This document shows positions 1 through 6,789 of a stretch of 11,048 nucleotides of DNA, one piece after another; positions within the stretch are counted from its first letter, which is position 1, and the number at the start of each line of letters is the position of its first letter. The notes beneath the pieces are model-generated. The model did no database searches, had not been told where the DNA came from, and saw only the letters and a list, made by a program, of their open reading frames with translations. Location of the stretch: NCBI GenBank assembly GCA_030824835.1, contig JAPJRA010000056.1, positions 1-11,048 of the forward strand, read 5' to 3'. Position numbers and translations under genes: made by a program. This DNA is from Geminicoccaceae bacterium (GTDB taxonomy: Bacteria; Pseudomonadota; Alphaproteobacteria; Geminicoccales; Geminicoccaceae).

Positions 1-369
1 GTGCCCAAGATCCTGTTCGCGGTCTACTGCATCTGCGGCGTCGCCGCAGGCATTGGTGGGCTCGTCTCGGCGAGCCAGGTGGCGGCCGCATCGTCCACCT
101 TCGGCTTTCAGAAGGAATTCCCGGTCATCGCCGCCGCGGTGCTGGGCGGAACGTCGCTGTTCGGCGGCCGCGGCGGCGTGGTGGGGACCGTGTTCGGTGC
201 CGTGCTGATCCAGACGGTGGAGAACGGCTTGGTGATGACCAACGCCGACCCCTACGTCTATCCGCTGATCATCAGCGTCATCATCTTCATCGCGGTCCTG
301 GTGGACTCGGTGAGGACCGGCATTCTCGATCGACTCGAGCAACGCAAGATCCGCGTGGGGGAAACATGA
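1..369 (+). CDS. Sugar ABC transporter permease, RbsC/CUT2 type (C-terminal part, gene enters from the left)
   Basis: This is the C-terminal 122 residues of an inner-membrane permease of the branched-chain/ribose type (BPD_transp_2), which forms the channel of a CUT2 monosaccharide importer. The recognisable block is the short stretch reading VIAAAVLGGTSLFGGRGG at about residues 42-59, a hallmark of RbsC-like permeases. Hydrophobic segments lie at about 3-25, 40-75 and 88-102, followed by a charged cytoplasmic tail. Family members are usually about 320-340 residues, so roughly 200 residues lie outside the window. The GTG at base 1 is probably an internal valine codon, not the start. The stop overlaps the next start (ATGA), so the two are translationally coupled. 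The partner ATPase and periplasmic binding protein are presumably upstream. Substrate is unknown, but the coupling points to the sugar oxidised by the next gene. Confidence 0.9.
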   Translation: MPKILFAVYCICGVAAGIGGLVSASQVAAASSTFGFQKEFPVIAAAVLGGTSLFGGRGGVVGTVFGAVLIQTVENGLVMTNADPYVYPLIISVIIFIAVLVDSVRTGILDRLEQRKIRVGET

Positions 370-1391
370 CGGACCGACTGCGCGGCACGGTGATCGGCTG
401 CGGCTTCTTCGCGGAAAATCACCTAAACGCATGGGCCTCGATCCCGGGGGTGGAGCTGGTCGCCGTATGCGATCTCGACCCCGCCAAGGCCGCCAATGCC
501 GCAAAGCGGTTCGGCGCCGGGCAGCACTATACCGATGCCGCAACGATGCTACGCGAGCAGAAGCCGGACTTCGTCGACATCGCGACCACCGTGGCCTCGC
601 ATCGCGCACTCGTCGAGCTTGCCGCCGCCGAGCGCATTCCGGCTATCGTGCAGAAGCCGTTCGGCCCGACCATGGCCGATTGCGAGGCGATGGTCGCGGC
701 CTGTGCAACGGCCGGCGTGCCGTTGATGGTGCATGAGAACTTCCGTTTCCAATCGCCGCTGCGCGCCCTGCGGGAGCTGGCGGCCGGGGGCCTCATCGGC
801 AGGCCGCATTTCGGCCGGATCAGCTTCCGTACCGCTCACGACATCTACGTCAAGCAGCCCTACCTCGCGACCGAGGAGCGCTTCATCATCTCCGACGTGG
901 GCGTCCACGTGCTCGACATCGCCCGCTTCTACTTCGGTGAGGTCGCCTCGATCGCCTGTAGGACCAAGCGCGTGAACCCGAACATCAAAGGCGAGGATAC
1001 CGCCACGATGCTGCTGCAGCACGTGGAGGGCGTCGTCTCGGTGGTCGACTGCAGCTATTCCACCCCGCTGAGCCCGGACCCTTTCCCAGAGACCCTGGTC
1101 GAGATCGACGGCGACCGCGGGGTACTCCGTCTGGAGCAGGGCTATCGTCTGCAGGTCAGCCAGCGCGGTGGGGGGCTGGAGCAGCGGGAACTCGACCCGA
1201 CGCCGCTGCCCTGGGCCGAGCGGCCCTGGCACGTCGTGCAGGAGAGCGTGCAGCGGATCGAGGAGCACTGGGTCGACTGCCTCAAGCGTGGCGTGGAGCC
1301 CGAGACCTCAGGTGCCGACAACCTGAAGACCTTCGCCCTGGTGGAGGCTGCCTACCGGTCGGCCGCCAGCGGTGAGACCGTGCATCTCTGA
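366..1391 (+). CDS. apsD: Gfo/Idh/MocA-family NAD(P)-dependent sugar dehydrogenase, probable D-apiose dehydrogenase (ApsD-like)
   Basis: A cytoplasmic 341-residue oxidoreductase of normal family length. The N-terminal Rossmann domain shows the nucleotide motif GCGFFA at residues 11-16 and an acidic residue after the second strand (D36/D38). The conserved EKP motif appears as QKP at 96-98, with K97 the expected catalytic lysine. The C-terminal domain has the DVGVHVLD motif at 177-184, where D177 and H181 match the family's active-site positions. The combination of QKPF, MVHENFRFQSP at 121-131 and the GEDTATMLL region resembles what I remember of D-apiose dehydrogenases, which oxidise D-apiose to D-apionolactone with NAD+. 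An ApnL-like lactonase in the same operon supports this. The start overlaps the permease stop, with a GGGGGA ribosome site at 357-362. Family assignment is secure; the apiose substrate is an inference, and other aldose 1-dehydrogenases or a myo-inositol-type enzyme remain possible. Confidence 0.85.
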   Translation: MTDRLRGTVIGCGFFAENHLNAWASIPGVELVAVCDLDPAKAANAAKRFGAGQHYTDAATMLREQKPDFVDIATTVASHRALVELAAAERIPAIVQKPFGPTMADCEAMVAACATAGVPLMVHENFRFQSPLRALRELAAGGLIGRPHFGRISFRTAHDIYVKQPYLATEERFIISDVGVHVLDIARFYFGEVASIACRTKRVNPNIKGEDTATMLLQHVEGVVSVVDCSYSTPLSPDPFPETLVEIDGDRGVLRLEQGYRLQVSQRGGGLEQRELDPTPLPWAERPWHVVQESVQRIEEHWVDCLKRGVEPETSGADNLKTFALVEAAYRSAASGETVHL

Positions 1392-1402
1392 GGATTGCCG
1401 CC

Positions 1403-1708
1403 ATGGACCGCCGCCTCGTCATCCTGGTCGAGTTCGAGCTGCACAAAGGCAAGGAACCAGAGTTCCGTCGCCTGGTGTTGGAGAACGCCGCCGCGTCCTT
1501 ACGCGACGAGCCGGGCTGCCGGCAGTTCGACGTGCTCACCCCGGAGGCTGGCCCCGGCGATCGGATCACCCTTTACGAGATCTACGACGACGCCGCTGCC
1601 TTCGACGCCCATCTCGCTACCCCCCATTTCGCGACGTTCAACGAGGCCACCGCACCCCTCGTTGCTGCGAAGACCGTGCACCGCCTCGGCTTCGCGTCGC
1701 CATCCTGA
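1403..1708 (+). CDS. Small ABM-domain protein (antibiotic biosynthesis monooxygenase-like, YgiN/LsrG type)
   Basis: A 101-residue protein covering a single ABM (dimeric alpha/beta barrel) domain. Visible family features are the EPGCRQFDV block at residues 36-44 and the LYEIYDDAAAFDAHLATPHF block at 57-76, with a conserved histidine at H75 and an aromatic at F76. Members of this fold include quinol monooxygenases (YgiN), LsrG (an isomerase in autoinducer-2 breakdown) and haem-degrading enzymes; the related dimeric alpha/beta-barrel fold also includes L-rhamnose mutarotase. Such proteins are cytoplasmic and often cofactor-free. The gene sits 11 bases after the dehydrogenase and 15 before the aldolase, so it probably acts on a pathway intermediate as an isomerase, mutarotase or oxygenase. 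The sequence does not say which. The start has an AGGA-like site at 1391-1394. Confidence 0.85.
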   Translation: MDRRLVILVEFELHKGKEPEFRRLVLENAAASLRDEPGCRQFDVLTPEAGPGDRITLYEIYDDAAAFDAHLATPHFATFNEATAPLVAAKTVHRLGFASPS

Positions 1709-1723
1709 TCAGGGAGACCTACC

Positions 1724-2506
1724 ATGGCTGCTGACACCCTCAAGGCCCAGGCACAGAGCCGCGACCTCAAGGTCGGCCACTTCATCGTCGAGTTCGCCAC
1801 GCCCGGCATCGGGCACATGCTCAAGAACGCCGGCTGCGACTTCGTGCTGTTCGATACCGAGCACTCCGGTTTTCACAACGAGACCATCAAGAGCACGATG
1901 CGTTATTTCGAGGCGGCAAAGCTGCCTGCAATCGTCCGGGTGCCGTCGAAAGAATATCATCATATCGCGCGTGCCGCCGACATGGGGGCCGAAGGCATCA
2001 TGCTGCCCATGGTCAACGACGCCGCCGAGGCGCGCCATGTGCTGAACTGCATGAAGTATACCCCACAGGGCGAACGCGGTGTTGCGCTCGGCGTGGCGCA
2101 CGACCTGTACCGTGGCGGAGCCGTCCTCGAGAAGCTGGCGGCCGCCAACGCGCGGACGACTTTCTTCGCCCAGATCGAGACCCGTGCCGGCGTGGACAAT
2201 GCCGACGCGATCGCGGCCATGGAGGGCGTCGATTGTCTGTGGGTCGGTCATTTTGACCTGTCCGCGTCCTTGGGTATTCCGGGTCAGTTCGAGCACAAGG
2301 ACTTCCTGGATGCGATCGACACCGTGGTCCGCGCCTGCCGCAAGCACGGCAAGGCCACCGGCCGGCTGGTGCCGGATGTGGCGACTGGCGGCGACTACAA
2401 CGCCAAGGGCTTCGACTTCATCTGCTACTCGGGCGATGTCTGGGCCTACCAAGCGGCAGTCAAGGCGGGCGTCGACGGTATCCGTGCCGCATGCGGAGCG
2501 GCGTGA
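1724..2506 (+). CDS. HpcH/HpaI-family class II aldolase (2-oxo acid aldolase)
   Basis: A 260-residue metal-dependent aldolase of the HpcH/HpaI family, which cleaves 4-hydroxy-2-oxo acids to pyruvate or a related 2-oxo acid plus an aldehyde. Family landmarks: FDTEHSG at 43-49 with catalytic H47, R72 in IVRVPS, GAEGIMLPMV at 88-97, PQGERG at 114-119, the metal ligand E152 in QIET, and the second ligand D178. These positions match H45, R70, E149 and D175 of the E. coli HpcH (HpaI) aldolase as I remember them. The usual GPADLS around the second ligand reads GHFDLS, marking a distinct subfamily. A clear AGGGAGA ribosome site lies at 1711-1717. The stop shares one base with the next start (TGATG), coupling it to the dehydrogenase. 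Likely role: retro-aldol cleavage of a 2-oxo acid derived from the imported sugar. The exact substrate cannot be read from sequence. Confidence 0.9.
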   Translation: MAADTLKAQAQSRDLKVGHFIVEFATPGIGHMLKNAGCDFVLFDTEHSGFHNETIKSTMRYFEAAKLPAIVRVPSKEYHHIARAADMGAEGIMLPMVNDAAEARHVLNCMKYTPQGERGVALGVAHDLYRGGAVLEKLAAANARTTFFAQIETRAGVDNADAIAAMEGVDCLWVGHFDLSASLGIPGQFEHKDFLDAIDTVVRACRKHGKATGRLVPDVATGGDYNAKGFDFICYSGDVWAYQAAVKAGVDGIRAACGAA

Positions 2507-3555
2507 TGGGCCGGTACAAAGTAGCACTGAGTGGTGACTTCCGGCGACCCGACGGCAGCCCCACCTATCCCAGCTTCGATCTCGAGCCGCTTCTGAAAGC
2601 CCCCGGCGTCGAGGTGGTCTACGTCGACGCGGTCGACGGCGAGATGCCGGCCGAGGGCCTTGTCGGCTGCGATGCGCTGATCCTGCTGGTGCCGAAGTTC
2701 ACCGCCGCCAGTGTCCCCGCCGACGGCAAGCTCGCCGTCGTGGCCAGGTTCGGCGTGGGCTACGACAGCGTCGATGTACCGGCCTGCACCGAGCACGGGA
2801 TTGCCGTCGTGATCACCCCTGATGGCGTGCGCCGCCCGGTGGCCGTCTCGATCCTCACATACATCCTGGCCCTGTCGCAGCGGCTGCTGATCAAGGACCG
2901 CCTGTGCCGCCAGGGTCCCGACGGCTGGGCCAAGCGCTCGGATTTCATGGGTGAGGGACTGGTCGGCAAGACGCTGGGTCAGCTCGGCATGGGTAATATC
3001 GGTGCCGAGGTGTTCCGGCTGGCGCAGCCGTTCGGCATGAAGCTCATCGCCCACGACCCCTATCAGGACGCCAAGGTGGCGGCCGATCTGGGCGTCGAGC
3101 TGGTCGGGATCGAGGAGCTGTTCCGCCGTTCGGACTTCCTCTCCGTGAGCGTGCCGCTCAGCGACAGCACCCGGCATATCATCGGTGAGCATTATTTGGG
3201 GATGATGAAGCCGACTTCCTACGTGATCAACACGGCCCGCGGCCCAGTGGTCGATCAGGTGGCCCTCTATCGGGCCCTGGTCGATGGCCGCATCGCCGGC
3301 GCCGGACTCGACGTGTTCGAGGTTGAGCCGTGTCCGGCCGACGAGCCGCTCCTCCGGCTCGACAATGTACTGGTCACCCCGCATTCGCTCTGCTGGACCG
3401 ACGAGTGCTTCGCCGGCAACGGTGCCGCCGACATCCGGGCCGTGCTGGAGGTGTTGCAGGGGCGGGAACCCAAGGGCATCGTCAACAGAGATGTGGTGAA
3501 CCAAGCCGCCTGGCGTGGCAAGCTGGCGGCGCTCGAAGGCCGGACAAACGGCTGA
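2506..3555 (+). CDS. D-isomer-specific 2-hydroxyacid dehydrogenase (phosphoglycerate/glycerate dehydrogenase-like)
   Basis: A 349-residue cytoplasmic NAD(H)-dependent enzyme interconverting a (R)-2-hydroxy acid and its 2-oxo acid. The NAD-binding motif GMGNIG is at 161-166, with the acidic residue D184 at the end of the next strand (IAHDPY), suggesting preference for NAD over NADP. The catalytic triad is complete: R245 in NTARG, E274 in DVFEVEP and H293 in TPHS. The N-terminal part carries the family block RFGVGYDSVD at 81-90. The ATG at 2506 is chosen because it overlaps the aldolase stop (TGATG) and has GCGGAG at 2494-2499; an in-frame ATG at 2491 would add five residues. It could oxidise an aldonate at C2 to feed the aldolase, or reduce the aldolase product, for example hydroxypyruvate to D-glycerate. 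The two cannot be told apart here. Confidence 0.93.
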   Translation: MGRYKVALSGDFRRPDGSPTYPSFDLEPLLKAPGVEVVYVDAVDGEMPAEGLVGCDALILLVPKFTAASVPADGKLAVVARFGVGYDSVDVPACTEHGIAVVITPDGVRRPVAVSILTYILALSQRLLIKDRLCRQGPDGWAKRSDFMGEGLVGKTLGQLGMGNIGAEVFRLAQPFGMKLIAHDPYQDAKVAADLGVELVGIEELFRRSDFLSVSVPLSDSTRHIIGEHYLGMMKPTSYVINTARGPVVDQVALYRALVDGRIAGAGLDVFEVEPCPADEPLLRLDNVLVTPHSLCWTDECFAGNGAADIRAVLEVLQGREPKGIVNRDVVNQAAWRGKLAALEGRTNG

Positions 3556-3583
3556 GCAGGCGGCGCCGCAGGGCGCGCCAATC

Positions 3584-3589
3584 AGGGAG
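3584..3589 (+). promoter_or_regulatory. Ribosome binding site fixing the start of the binding protein
   Basis: AGGGAG lies six bases before the ATG at 3596. It decides between this ATG and an in-frame ATG at 3515 inside the preceding gene. The 3596 start also places the twin-arginine signal at the extreme N-terminus, as export requires. Confidence 0.75.
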
Positions 3590-3595
3590 CAAGCA

Positions 3596-5056
3596 ATGAC
3601 GATCCGCAGACGCGACTTCGTGCTGGCCGGCACCGCCCTGAGCGGCTGGGCGGCGATGGGCATGCCGCGGCCGGCTTTCGCAGCCTCGGCCGCGCAGGCC
3701 GCGGTGGATGCTGCCAAGGAATATGCCGGCACAGAGATCACGATCACTTGGGAGGCCGGCCTGCAGTCCCTTGATCCGCTCAACTTCTCCGGCCCAAAGT
3801 GGAAAGAACTGACCGGGGTCTCCGTCAAGGTGATCGAGCTGCCGGTCGCCGAGATGTTCACCAAGACGCTGCAGGAGCACCGCGCCGGCTCCGGCGCCTA
3901 CGATGCTCTCAACGTCATCCCGTCATGGATGCCGGATCTGGTCCGGGCGGGAGCTTTGGAGCAGCTCGACGCCTATGTCGACAAATACGGCTTTCGCGAG
4001 GAGCTGCAGGAGATCGCCCCAGTCTACCGCGACAATCAGATGACTGTCGACGGCAAGATCTACGGTCTGCCCGACGACGGCGATGTCTTTATTCTCTACT
4101 ACCGCACCGACGTTCTGGGCGATCCCGCCATCCAGGCCGCCTACAAGACCAAGTACGGCTCCGACCTGCCCATCCCACCCAAGACCTGGAAGGAATTCGA
4201 CCAGGTTGGGGTGCTGATCACCGAGACCACGGGTGGCAAGCCCTATGGCGCCGGGTTCTTCCGGGACTCGGCTTACGGTCAGTTCCTGTTCCAGGAGCGG
4301 TTCCGTAACAATGGCGGCAAGTTCTTCGACGCCGCGACCATGAAGGCGACCATCAACGGCCCGGCCGGTGTCGAGGTGTTCAGCGACTGGCTGGCCGAGA
4401 ACAAGTGGATGCCGCCGGGCGTGCAGACCTGGGGCTTCGTCGAGAATCTGGCGGCCTTCCTGCAGGGCGACACTGCGATGACGGTCTCCTGGCCACCCTA
4501 TGGGCGCTGGGCTGCCGGTTATGGCACTGATCAGGAAGCCCTGTCATGGGTCCCAAAAAGCCAGGTCGCGGGCAAGGTCGGCTATGCCCTGCCGCCCGGT
4601 GGCCATCCGCAACTGGCGGCGGGCTTTGCGCTCAGCATCGCTGCCGGTTCCAAGAACAAGGTGCCCGCCTACCTGTTTATCCAATGGCTGAACAGCCAGG
4701 AGACAAGCATGGAGCGCGTGCAGCTGCCGTATGCGCTGCGTGACCCGTTCCGGGAAAGTCACTACCAGAGTGCGGAGTATAAGAGCCGCTGGCCCGAAGC
4801 GCTGCAATACTTGGCAGCCCTTCAGGCCGGTGCTGTCAGTGGACTCTTGGATCTTTCCTTGATCCAGACCGACAAATATGAGGAGGCCATTCGCCAGGGC
4901 GTATCGCGTCTGTGGGCAGGCGAGGCACCGCAGGCGATCCTGGACGACGTGGCGGCGCAGTGGGATGCGATCACCGCCCGCATCGGGGTCGACAAGCAGC
5001 GCGCCGCCTACGAGGCCTGGGCCAGCAAACCCAACGCCTACCCGGCTGCCTCGTGA
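3596..5056 (+). CDS. Extracellular sugar-binding protein, family 1, with Tat signal (CUT1 importer)
   Basis: A 486-residue periplasmic solute-binding protein that delivers a carbohydrate to the two permeases encoded next. The N-terminus is a twin-arginine signal: RRRDF at 4-8, a hydrophobic stretch ending near 24, and a probable cleavage after PAFA at 26-29. Export of a folded protein by Tat is common for sugar-binding proteins of Alphaproteobacteria. The mature part has the family 1 layout: a first strand reading ITITWEAG, a region around YDALNVIPSW that contacts ligand in relatives, and the MTVDGKIYGLP block followed by ILYYRTDVL, typical of the hinge-proximal part of CUT1 binding proteins. 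At 486 residues it is somewhat longer than the common 410-450. A 40-base gap separates it from the dehydrogenase. The stop overlaps the permease start (GTGA). Ligand unknown; a glycoside or branched sugar is plausible from context. Confidence 0.93.
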   Translation: MTIRRRDFVLAGTALSGWAAMGMPRPAFAASAAQAAVDAAKEYAGTEITITWEAGLQSLDPLNFSGPKWKELTGVSVKVIELPVAEMFTKTLQEHRAGSGAYDALNVIPSWMPDLVRAGALEQLDAYVDKYGFREELQEIAPVYRDNQMTVDGKIYGLPDDGDVFILYYRTDVLGDPAIQAAYKTKYGSDLPIPPKTWKEFDQVGVLITETTGGKPYGAGFFRDSAYGQFLFQERFRNNGGKFFDAATMKATINGPAGVEVFSDWLAENKWMPPGVQTWGFVENLAAFLQGDTAMTVSWPPYGRWAAGYGTDQEALSWVPKSQVAGKVGYALPPGGHPQLAAGFALSIAAGSKNKVPAYLFIQWLNSQETSMERVQLPYALRDPFRESHYQSAEYKSRWPEALQYLAALQAGAVSGLLDLSLIQTDKYEEAIRQGVSRLWAGEAPQAILDDVAAQWDAITARIGVDKQRAAYEAWASKPNAYPAAS

Positions 5057-5964
5057 GGCAGAGTGTGGCGCCCGCCCTCGTGGGTGGGCGCCTGTCGCTT
5101 CTGGCTGATCGCCAGTTCAAGTACCTGGCGATCACGCCGGCGGTGCTGATCATTTTGCTGATCGGCCTGTTTCCGATCGTCTACACGGCAATCGTCAGCT
5201 TCCAGAATATCAATATGCTGGAGGAGGACACCTCGTTCAGCGGACTGCTCAACTATGAGCGCCTGCTGTCCGATGTGCGCTTCTGGCAGGCATTGGGGCA
5301 CACCTTCCTGTTCTTGGGGGTGGCACTGCCGATCGAGCTGGTGCTCGGGCTGTTGCTGGCCTTCTTGTTTCTCGAGCGGATGCCGGGACGGCAGGTATTC
5401 GTGGCCCTGCTGGTGCTGCCGGTGGTGATCTCGCCGATCATTGCCGGAGCGATCTGGCGGTTGCTGCTGGACAATCGCTTCGGCCCGATCAATCAGATCA
5501 TCGGTTGGTTCGCCGGCCAGGAGATGACCATCCTGTGGACGGTCAATCCCAGCTTCGCTTACCCTGCGATCCTGATGGCCGAGATCTGGCAGTGGACGCC
5601 GTTCATGTTCCTGCTCCTGCTGGCCGCACTCTCCAATGTCGACAAGTCGCAGCTGGAGGCGGCGGAGATCGACGGTGCCGGCTTTCTCGTGACGTTCCGT
5701 AAGATCATCCTGCCCGCTATTCGACCGGTTCTGGCAATCGCCGTGCTGATCCGGGCGCTCGACCTTTTCCGTCTGTTCGACGTGGTCTGGGCTCTGACCA
5801 AGGGCGGGCCGGGCACGATGACCGAGACGGTCTCGATCTACGCCTATGTCCAGGGATTCCAGCAGTTCGAGACCAGTTATGCGGCTGCCATGGCGGTGGC
5901 CCTGCTGGTTGTCGTCAACGTGCTGGTGCTGGCGGCGCTGCGGCGGGTGGAGATCGCGCGATGA
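5053..5964 (+). CDS. Sugar ABC transporter permease, MalF/UgpA type (CUT1)
   Basis: A 303-residue inner-membrane subunit of the CUT1 importer. About six hydrophobic segments can be seen, the first at about 26-48 and others near 82-107, 115-136, 168-192, 224-247 and 274-297. The cytoplasmic EAA loop, which docks to the ATPase, reads EAAEIDGAG at 202-210 and ends in LP at 220-221. Three GTG codons compete for the start. The GTG at 5053 overlaps the preceding stop as GTGA but has no visible Shine-Dalgarno site. The GTG at 5065 has GAGG at 5055-5058, six bases upstream, and would shorten the protein by four residues. The 5053 start is reported as the coupled one. The end overlaps the next gene by ATGA. 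It pairs with the MalG-type subunit to form the pore. Confidence 0.93.
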   Translation: MRQSVAPALVGGRLSLLADRQFKYLAITPAVLIILLIGLFPIVYTAIVSFQNINMLEEDTSFSGLLNYERLLSDVRFWQALGHTFLFLGVALPIELVLGLLLAFLFLERMPGRQVFVALLVLPVVISPIIAGAIWRLLLDNRFGPINQIIGWFAGQEMTILWTVNPSFAYPAILMAEIWQWTPFMFLLLLAALSNVDKSQLEAAEIDGAGFLVTFRKIILPAIRPVLAIAVLIRALDLFRLFDVVWALTKGGPGTMTETVSIYAYVQGFQQFETSYAAAMAVALLVVVNVLVLAALRRVEIAR

Positions 5965-6785
5965 GGGCCGATCGCGGGGCAGGTTTGGCCTTGCGCTATC
6001 TCACGGCATTGCTGGTGCTGGTGATGTTCCTGTTCCCGATCTACTGGCTGTTGACGATCTCGTTCAAGACTGCCGACGAGATCTTTGCCTTTCCTCCGGT
6101 CTGGTGGCCGGTATCGATTCAGTTCGGCAACTATGCGGTGCTGTTCAAGGACGGCGACGTCTGGACCATTCTCAACAGTCTCATCATCGCAGGCGTCAGC
6201 ACGGTGGCGGCGATGTTGGTCGGTACGCTGTGCGCCTACTCGATCGCCCGCTTCCGAACCGGGGGCGACAATTTCAGCATGTGGATCCTGTCCAATCGCA
6301 TGCTGCCGCCGATCGTGATCGTGTTTCCGGTGTTCCTGCTCTACGTCAAGCTCGGTTGGGTCGACACGTTTATTGGCCTGATCGTTCTCTATACGGCATT
6401 TAACCTGCCTTACGTCATCTGGATGATGCGCGGCTACATCCAGGATGTCCCGCTTGAGCTCGAGGAGTCGGCACTGGTCGACGGCTGCACCCGCTGGGGA
6501 GTGTTTCGCAAGGTGGTCCTGCCGATGGCCCGCACGGGCATCTTCGCCACCGCGGTGTTCACGTTCATCTTTGCCTGGAACGAGTTCCTGTTCGCGCTCG
6601 TGCTCACCCGCAGTGCGGTCACCACCTTTCCGGTTCAGGTGACGCACTATTTCGGCGGCCAGTCCAACTTCTGGAGCAAGATCGCGGCCATGAGTGTGCT
6701 CGGTACCATCCCCATCTTCATCGCCGTGGCGACGTTGCAGCGTTATCTGGTGCGGGGTATCTCCCTTGGCGCGGTCAAGGGCTGA
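5961..6785 (+). CDS. Sugar ABC transporter permease, MalG/UgpE type (CUT1)
   Basis: A 274-residue inner-membrane permease, the second half of the CUT1 channel. Hydrophobic segments lie at about 13-33, 70-95, 106-129, 135-156, 192-217 and 242-262. The EAA loop appears as [13 protein letters not shown] at 168-180, followed by FRKVVLP at 182-188. The C-terminal ending, [16 protein letters not shown] at 259-274, is characteristic of MalG-type subunits. The start overlaps the MalF-type stop (ATGA), so the two are made in equal amounts. The stop is only four bases from the ATPase start. Confidence 0.95.
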   Translation: MRADRGAGLALRYLTALLVLVMFLFPIYWLLTISFKTADEIFAFPPVWWPVSIQFGNYAVLFKDGDVWTILNSLIIAGVSTVAAMLVGTLCAYSIARFRTGGDNFSMWILSNRMLPPIVIVFPVFLLYVKLGWVDTFIGLIVLYTAFNLPYVIWMMRGYIQDVPLELEESALVDGCTRWGVFRKVVLPMARTGIFATAVFTFIFAWNEFLFALVLTRSAVTTFPVQVTHYFGGQSNFWSKIAAMSVLGTIPIFIAVATLQRYLVRGISLGAVKG

Positions 6786-6789
6786 GCAC

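Noticed and set aside
549..1268. Minus-strand open frame of 239 codons opposite the Gfo/Idh/MocA gene
   Set aside because: Antisense shadow; no ribosome site or recognisable domain.
3515..3595. Upstream ATG at 3515 as start of the binding protein
   Set aside because: It would bury the twin-arginine signal 27 residues inside the protein and overlap the previous gene by about 40 bases; the ATG at 3596 has a good ribosome site.
2446..3864. Long open frame on the minus strand (472 codons) opposite the 2-hydroxyacid dehydrogenase and binding protein
   Set aside because: It covers two well-supported plus-strand genes with intact catalytic motifs. Its His/Asp/Gly-rich translation resembles no family and is typical of antisense frames in GC-rich DNA.
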